This document shows, in pieces, positions 6,767 to 10,348 of a DNA stretch of 10,348 nucleotides. The stretch comes from an uncultured bacterium (GTDB lineage: Bacteria; Planctomycetota; UBA1135; GCA-002686595). The notes beneath the pieces are model-generated. The model was not told the DNA's origin and searched no databases. It saw only the letters and a list, made by a program, of their open reading frames with translations. The stretch is taken from positions 1-10,348 of the forward strand of contig CAJXRJ010000212.1 in the NCBI GenBank assembly GCA_913058555.1. Direction: 5' to 3'. Both the position numbers and the translations under genes were made by a program. Positions within the stretch are counted from its first letter, which is position 1, and every line of letters begins with the position of its first letter.

Positions 6767-8086
6767 TCAGCGCAGGTTGCGCCGGTTCAACTCACGGCGA
6801 ATGTCGGCCAACAGCTCGCTCAGCTCCGCGACCTCCGCCTCAAGGGCGTCGATGCGTGCCTGGAGAGCGGCGGCGCCGGAACTTGTGCGGGCGGGGCGGC
6901 GCTCACGTCGCGTCATGATCTCGACGTAGCCTTCGGGGAGGGCGTCCACGGCCTCGGTCTTTGCCTTGGACTTGGCCTTACCCTTGGCTTTGGCCTTACC
7001 TTTCACCTTCGCTTTGGCCTTCGCTTTAGCCTTCGGGCCCTTCGTCTCAGACCCCGTGAACATGATGCGAACGGGCGCCGGCTCGCGCTCCGGCATGGCC
7101 TGGGGCTCAACCGCGACCTTCGGCAGGCGGATCGGCTGGGCCAGGATCACTTCGACTTCTTCTTCGATCTCGGGGCTGGCCTCGGTGATCTCCAACTCAA
7201 CGATCTCCATGGCCTCCTCGGGCTGGATCGGCTCTGCAGGATTCGGCAGGAGCCGGATGCGCATCGGCGCGGCGGGCTCAGCGGGCTCAGCGGGCTCAGC
7301 GGGCACGGGAGGGGCCGGCGGGACGGCGGGAACCACGCGCACGGTGCCCTCGACCTGGGGAGCGATGGCGCCACGCACAACCGAAAGGTCAGTCAGCTTC
7401 GCGCTGAGGTTCACGGGACGGCCGTCGCGCATGACGCCGAATCCGATCGTGTCGCCCGCCTTGAAGCGCTTCATGGTCTCGCGCAGGCCCGCCAGATCCA
7501 TGACCGTCGTGCCCGCGATGTTGAAGATCACGTCACCTGCTTGGATGCCACTCTCCTGCGCAGGAGACCCGTCCATGACGCGGGCGATTTCGACGCCGTC
7601 GTCACCTTCCCCCAATTCCACGCCCAAGTAGCCTTGGTCGCTGGATGCGGGCGCAGCGGGGGTCGCGAACACGAAGCTGCCCCCCTCCGACTTTTCGGAG
7701 CCAACGAAGAACTCGCCTTCGTCGACTTCCACGTCGATGATGATGGGCTCTTCTTCAATCGGCTCCTCGAGCAGGAGAGCGTCGACTTCTTCCAGCTTGG
7801 TGGAGAGGATCTCGCCGACCTTGCGCTCACGCTCCATCTCCGCCTCAACGGCGGCGAGGGCTTCGCGGACGGCGTCAATCTCAGCCGACTGCACGGGCTC
7901 CTGCGCCGGCGTGTCGCCCACCGTGGTGGCCTTGGGGCCGTGCTTGGCGAGGCAGGCGGCGCAGTTGCACGCGCACGAGCTGCCCTCCTCGGCTGGGGCC
8001 TGCTCCTGCGGAGCGGCGTAGGCGAATGGAACGCTGAGGGAAGCGCCGGAGAGGGCGCCCAGGATCAGTAGCGTGGGATGGGTCAT
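6767..8086 (-). CDS. Secreted PDZ-domain protein with Cys cluster, Lys-Ala repeat and C-terminal coiled coil
   Basis: A 439-residue exported protein. A signal peptide covers residues 1-24 (cleavage near AYA-AP). A cysteine cluster follows: C38, C40, C42, C45 (CACNCAAC). Residues about 66-108 are a charged helix, probably coiled coil, then an acidic stretch. A PDZ domain spans about 150-235: QGYLGVELGEG is the carboxylate-binding loop region and SGIQAGDVIFNIAGT is the classic PDZ core. It resembles PDZ domains of DegP/HtrA proteins, but no protease domain is present. After it come a Pro-rich linker with AEP repeats (263-273), an acidic segment, a Lys/Ala-rich segment (349-377) like histone H1 tails, and a C-terminal coiled coil (about 405-437, LQARIDALEAEVAELSELL). 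PDZ domains bind C-terminal peptides; here it may be an envelope scaffold. ATG 8086 has no clear Shine-Dalgarno. The family as a whole is unknown to me. Confidence 0.88.
   Translation of the reverse strand: MTHPTLLILGALSGASLSVPFAYAAPQEQAPAEEGSSCACNCAACLAKHGPKATTVGDTPAQEPVQSAEIDAVREALAAVEAEMERERKVGEILSTKLEEVDALLLEEPIEEEPIIIDVEVDEGEFFVGSEKSEGGSFVFATPAAPASSDQGYLGVELGEGDDGVEIARVMDGSPAQESGIQAGDVIFNIAGTTVMDLAGLRETMKRFKAGDTIGFGVMRDGRPVNLSAKLTDLSVVRGAIAPQVEGTVRVVPAVPPAPPVPAEPAEPAEPAAPMRIRLLPNPAEPIQPEEAMEIVELEITEASPEIEEEVEVILAQPIRLPKVAVEPQAMPEREPAPVRIMFTGSETKGPKAKAKAKAKVKGKAKAKGKAKSKAKTEAVDALPEGYVEIMTRRERRPARTSSGAAALQARIDALEAEVAELSELLADIRRELNRRNLR
6956..7042 (-). repeat. Degenerate repeat encoding the Lys-Ala tract
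   Basis: Imperfect units of about 6 bp (AAGGCC/AAAGCC/AAGGGT on the minus strand) encode residues 349-377 of the PDZ protein, where Lys alternates mostly with Ala. Codons for Lys and Ala vary, so the peptide pattern is better conserved than the DNA. That suggests selection on the protein. Confidence 0.7.
7272..7304 (-). repeat. 9-bp tandem repeat encoding AEP units
   Basis: GCGGGCTCA (plus strand) occurs three times without change at 7272-7280, 7281-7289 and 7290-7298, followed by a partial unit. It encodes Ala-Glu-Pro repeats in the Pro-rich linker after the PDZ domain. Because it is in frame, gain or loss of units would change linker length only. Confidence 0.85.
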
Positions 8087-8120
8087 GGCGTCGGTGGAAC
8101 TCGGAGAAGCGAACGGACTA

Positions 8121-8140
8121 CGACGTTACGTCGAATCGAC
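8121..8140. promoter_or_regulatory. Two overlapping odd palindromes upstream of the PDZ gene
   Basis: CGACGTTACGTCG (8121-8133) is a perfect 13-bp palindrome about a central T. GTCGAATCGAC (8130-8140) is a perfect 11-bp palindrome about a central A, and they share GTCG. They lie 35-54 nt upstream of ATG 8086, where a promoter or operator would be expected. On the minus strand GGAA (8144-8141) and CGTC (8125-8122) are 15 nt apart, roughly like an ECF sigma promoter. Confidence 0.45.
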
Positions 8141-8195
8141 TTCCGCGTTGAGGGGCGTGAGGCTCAATCCTGTGCCTGGGGGGCCAAAGGCTCGA

Positions 8196-8217
8196 AATGA
8201 ACACGGAATGAACACGG
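8196..8217. promoter_or_regulatory. Perfect 11-bp tandem repeat, Pho-box-like
   Basis: AATGAACACGG is present twice in tandem. Read on the minus strand, the direction of the PDZ gene, it is two GTTCATT blocks at 11-bp spacing. Tandem 11-bp units are typical of sites for OmpR/PhoB-family response regulators, and GTTCATT is close to the GTTCACC core described for PhoP boxes in Streptomyces. It lies about 110 bp upstream of the PDZ gene start. Confidence 0.45.
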
Positions 8218-8245
8218 GCCGGAAACCTGGAGGGGGTTCCGGCCC
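8216..8245 (-). terminator. Hairpin downstream of the cupredoxin gene
   Basis: A 9-bp perfect stem (8216-8224 with 8237-8245, GGGCCGGAA/TTCCGGCCC) extended by two further pairs after a mismatch. On the minus strand it is followed by the T-containing stretch GTGTTCATT. It is the third hairpin after the cupredoxin stop and the best candidate for the point of termination before the PDZ gene. Confidence 0.45.
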
Positions 8246-8265
8246 GATGTGGGGCTGACCTGGGA

Positions 8266-8281
8266 GGGACCCCGGGGTCCC
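8266..8281. other. Perfect 16-bp GC palindrome
   Basis: GGGACCCCGGGGTCCC lies 37 nt after the cupredoxin stop codon. As RNA it can fold only with a small loop. It could contribute to termination or protect the 3' end of the transcript. Confidence 0.4.
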
Positions 8282-8291
8282 TTCGGTGGGC

Positions 8292-8318
8292 GGCATCGGC
8301 GCCGCGACAGCCGGTGCC
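8292..8318 (-). terminator. Hairpin directly after the cupredoxin stop
   Basis: A 9-bp stem (8292-8300 with 8310-8318, one G-T wobble) with a 9-nt loop begins at the last base of the cupredoxin stop codon. It has no T-run. With the palindrome and hairpin that follow, it forms a three-structure 3' region. Confidence 0.35.
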
Positions 8319-9139
8319 TAACGCTTGCGGCGACGGCCAGACTTGCGCTTCTTCTTCGCCATCTTCACTTCGAGGGTGCCCTTGCCATCTTCGCCGACGG
8401 TGAGGCTGGCCTTCTTCGTTCCGAGGGTCTCGTGCCAGCACTTCACTTCGTACGTCCCCGCCGGGAGTTCATCGAAGGAGAAGCTCCCCTTGTCGTCGGT
8501 CATGGCCCAATGGGTCGCGTCCGTCACCACGACCCAAGCGTTCATCCAGGCGTGCATGTCGCACGTCACTTTGACGGCTTCGGCCTCCTTGAAGGTGCGC
8601 TCGAGCTTCTTGCCCGCGAGCACGGTTTGGTTGAGCGGGTCGTTGAGGACCGAGATCAGGTGCACGTTGTGGGAGGTCTTGTCCGAGTTCAAGAACGCAA
8701 CCTTGGCGCCCTTGGGCACGACCTGTACGTGGGGCGTGAAGCGGCAGCCTTTCTGATCGAGGAGGTACGGTTCTTTGGGGATCTCGACTTTCGCTCCCTT
8801 CACCGTCAGGGTCACGACAACGCCGGCGATGCCGCGGTCCTTGCCGATGAGGAGGCTCATGTCCTGGCGGTTGACCTCCTCACCCGGTGGACAGCAGCCC
8901 TCGGCCGCGCGTGCCGGAACGTTGAGATCCTTGAGAACCGGAAGCTCGCCTTCGAAGAGCAACTTGCCCGTGATCTTCGGGGCCTCCTTCTTCACTGGCG
9001 CCTCCGTCGCGGGGGCGTCTTTCACTGGCTTCGACTCTCCGCCCTCCTGGGCGAAGGTCATGACTTGGGCGAGGCAGAGGGCCGCGAGGCCCCCGGCGAT
9101 CCATGAGTACTTGGAGAGCGCGCGTTTCATGGTCGCCAT
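8318..9139 (-). CDS. Secreted cupredoxin-domain protein with amicyanin-like copper site and cationic tail
   Basis: A 273-residue exported protein. A basic N-terminus and hydrophobic stretch (YSWIAGGLAALCLAQVMTFA, 11-30) form the signal peptide, followed by a Lys/Ala/Pro-rich linker. Residues about 56-205 hold a type 1 copper fold: H157 in SHNVH, then C193-x2-H196-x2-M199 in CDMHAWM. The Cys-x2-His-x2-Met spacing and the HNVH motif match amicyanin. Other conserved-looking residues are C82-C83, C132 and H137 (GCRFTPH). Residues about 203-260 look like a small carboxypeptidase regulatory-like beta domain (SFDELPAGTYEVKCWH). The last 13 residues are almost all Lys/Arg, which is unusual. Likely roles are periplasmic electron transfer or copper binding; family members are often labelled plastocyanin-like or methylamine utilisation protein without proof. 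Start: ATG 9139, or ATG 9130 three codons later; neither has a Shine-Dalgarno. Upstream lies the phosphofructokinase terminator, so it should have its own promoter. Confidence 0.88.
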   Translation of the reverse strand: MATMKRALSKYSWIAGGLAALCLAQVMTFAQEGGESKPVKDAPATEAPVKKEAPKITGKLLFEGELPVLKDLNVPARAAEGCCPPGEEVNRQDMSLLIGKDRGIAGVVVTLTVKGAKVEIPKEPYLLDQKGCRFTPHVQVVPKGAKVAFLNSDKTSHNVHLISVLNDPLNQTVLAGKKLERTFKEAEAVKVTCDMHAWMNAWVVVTDATHWAMTDDKGSFSFDELPAGTYEVKCWHETLGTKKASLTVGEDGKGTLEVKMAKKKRKSGRRRKR

Positions 9140-9202
9140 GATAGCCAGTTCATCCGGCTCGCATCGGAGACCCCGAAGCGCCATGCGTAAGGAGTAAGAG
9201 AA

Positions 9203-9241
9203 AGCGGCCCCGAACCAGATGGAGACTGGTTCGGGGCCGCT
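9203..9241 (-). terminator. Intrinsic terminator of the phosphofructokinase gene
   Basis: A 16-bp perfect stem (9203-9218 with 9226-9241) with a 7-nt loop is followed on the minus strand by TTTCTCTTACTCC. It lies 50 nt after the phosphofructokinase stop. It is the most canonical Rho-independent terminator in the window. Confidence 0.85.
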
Positions 9242-9291
9242 CGAATCGCGGGCTGCGCCCCACTGTGACACTCAGGCGAGTGACCTCAGCG

Positions 9292-10348
9292 TCAAGATCC
9301 GAGCTTGCGCTCGACGCGGTGGCTGGCCAAGCGCCCGGGGGTCGGCAGAGGGCCAACGATCGGGGTCGCCCACTCGACGAAGGCCTCCGAGATGTCATCG
9401 TCGCCCTTGAAGAACTCATCGGGCACGAGGCGCGTCGCGGCCGCCACTTCCGAAAGCGCGAGCGCCGCGTACACCGGCTGGTACGAGCCCCCTTCTTCGC
9501 CGCGCTGGATGGCGATCGACCCATGGGTCAACTCCCCTGAGGTCGCGTATTCCACAGCTGCCCGGCCGACCTCACGGGCCTCGAGGGCGTCCTGCTCGGA
9601 GGCGATGCCGAAGTAGCTCCTTTGCAGGTAACCGAAAGTGTCCGCGCGTACGCGCTTGGCGGCTGTGACCTTGGACTTGACCAAACCCGAGAGGTAGTCC
9701 CCGAGCGCGCCGGTGCCCGAGAGCTGCACGTTGCCGTGGCTGTCCACTTCCTTTCCTTTCGCGATCAGCTCCCCATCCGCATCGTGGATGCCCTCGCTCA
9801 CGGCCACGAGGCAGCGGCCATGCTGGTGCAACATCTCCTCAACCCGATCGCAGAAGCGGTCACGGTCGAAGGCCTTCTCCGGGAGATAGATCAGGTGCGG
9901 CCCATCCCCTTCGTTCCGCCGCGCCAGGCGGCTGGCCGCCGTGAGCCAGCCGGCGTGGCGGCCCATCACAACGTTGATCTTCACGCCGCCGAGGCTGCGG
10001 TTGTCCTCGTCGTCGCCCATGAAGGCCTGGGCTACGAACTTGGCAGCCGACCCGTAGCCGGGGGTGTGGTCGCAGCCCGCAAGGTCGTTGTCGATGGTCT
10101 TCGGGACGTGAAAGAGCCGCACGTCATAGCCCTTGGCGAGGGCGGCCTCGTTCAAGAGGTGGGCCGTCTCGGCGGAGTCGTTGCCACCGACGTAGAAGAA
10201 GTAACGGATATCATGGGCCGCGAAGACCTCCAGAACCCGCTCACAGGCCTCAGCCGTCGGCTTCTGACGCACGGAACCAAGGGCGGCCGCGGGGGTCAGG
10301 GCCACCCGCTCGAGCTCCTCCCTGGACTCCCGGCCGAGATCCACGAGG
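9292..10348 (-). CDS. 6-phosphofructokinase, probably pyrophosphate-dependent (N-terminus outside window)
   Basis: About 350 residues of a phosphofructokinase are visible; the gene enters from the right edge. The reaction is phosphorylation of fructose 6-phosphate to fructose 1,6-bisphosphate in glycolysis, reversible if PPi is the donor. Motifs in order are GGNDSAETAH (10174-10188 and on), PKTIDND (10084-10104) with the catalytic Asp, GYGSAAKF, and MGRHAGWLTA, which contacts the sugar phosphate. In ATP enzymes GGDGS and P-G/S-TIDND are usual. The second acidic-type position (GG-N-D-S) and the Lys of PKTIDND are the pattern known for PPi-dependent enzymes. The first visible GTG (10344) is not the true start, because the N-terminal glycine-rich loop with its conserved Pro-Gly-Leu-Asn is missing and should lie beyond the edge. 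The stop is at 9292-9294, and an intrinsic terminator follows, so it appears to end its transcript. Confidence 0.93.
   Translation of the reverse strand, partial: LVDLGRESREELERVALTPAAALGSVRQKPTAEACERVLEVFAAHDIRYFFYVGGNDSAETAHLLNEAALAKGYDVRLFHVPKTIDNDLAGCDHTPGYGSAAKFVAQAFMGDDEDNRSLGGVKINVVMGRHAGWLTAASRLARRNEGDGPHLIYLPEKAFDRDRFCDRVEEMLHQHGRCLVAVSEGIHDADGELIAKGKEVDSHGNVQLSGTGALGDYLSGLVKSKVTAAKRVRADTFGYLQRSYFGIASEQDALEAREVGRAAVEYATSGELTHGSIAIQRGEEGGSYQPVYAALALSEVAAATRLVPDEFFKGDDDISEAFVEWATPIVGPLPTPGRLASHRVERKLGS

Noticed and set aside
6018..6929. 303-codon plus-strand frame across the intergenic region and the small gene
   Set aside because: Composition is Pro/Ser/Arg-rich, it runs through the strong hairpin at 6678-6720 and into the convergent PDZ gene, and the 112-residue frame is a better gene.
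6956..7042. Lys-Ala repeat region as a CRISPR-like or mobile repeat
   Set aside because: Units are 6 bp, degenerate and in frame within a coding sequence, so this is protein low complexity.
8249..9106. 285-codon plus-strand frame opposite the cupredoxin gene
   Set aside because: The minus frame has a signal peptide and copper ligands; the plus frame shows only His/Arg/Leu-rich shadow sequence.
9139..9144. TATCAT overlapping the first cupredoxin ATG as a -10 element for leaderless ATG 9130
   Set aside because: No matching -35 is found at the expected spacing, and one hexamer in this short region is weak evidence.

Overview
The window is GC-rich bacterial chromosome (about two thirds G+C by eye) with ordinary, closely packed genes. 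It carries no mobile element, CRISPR array, rRNA or tRNA that I can recognise. Several features fit a member of the Planctomycetota best, but this is an inference: a matrixin-type metalloprotease with IPT/TIG repeats, an amicyanin-like secreted copper protein, a PPi-type phosphofructokinase, several secreted proteins with low-complexity tails, and few Shine-Dalgarno sequences.

Layout. A plus-strand pair opens the window: a membrane hybrid histidine kinase (73-2292) and a lipocalin lipoprotein (2353-2967). They converge on a minus-strand pair: a companion envelope protein of unknown function (5253-5900), translationally coupled through a TGATG overlap to a large matrixin metalloprotease (3019-5253). 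A gap of about 400 bp (5901-6307) separates this pair from a divergent small gene of unknown function (6308-6646). A very strong hairpin follows, shared with the convergent minus-strand gene for a secreted PDZ protein (6767-8086). Upstream of that gene are operator-like palindromes and an 11-bp tandem repeat resembling a Pho box. Further minus-strand genes follow: a cupredoxin-domain protein (8318-9139) and the C-terminal part of a phosphofructokinase (9292 to the window edge), which ends in a clear intrinsic terminator.

How the genes relate. Apart from the kinase, the small unknown protein and phosphofructokinase, every product appears to be exported: lipoprotein, membrane-anchored protease, its companion, PDZ protein and cupredoxin. 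The region therefore looks like an envelope and periplasm neighbourhood next to a glycolytic gene. The most unusual parts are the protease/companion cassette with its Gly/Cys-transmembrane-Arg tail, and the neighbouring PDZ and cupredoxin genes. Both of those encode possible metal sites and strongly cationic tails, and the PDZ gene has unusual upstream DNA. I found no clear novel defence or mobile system.
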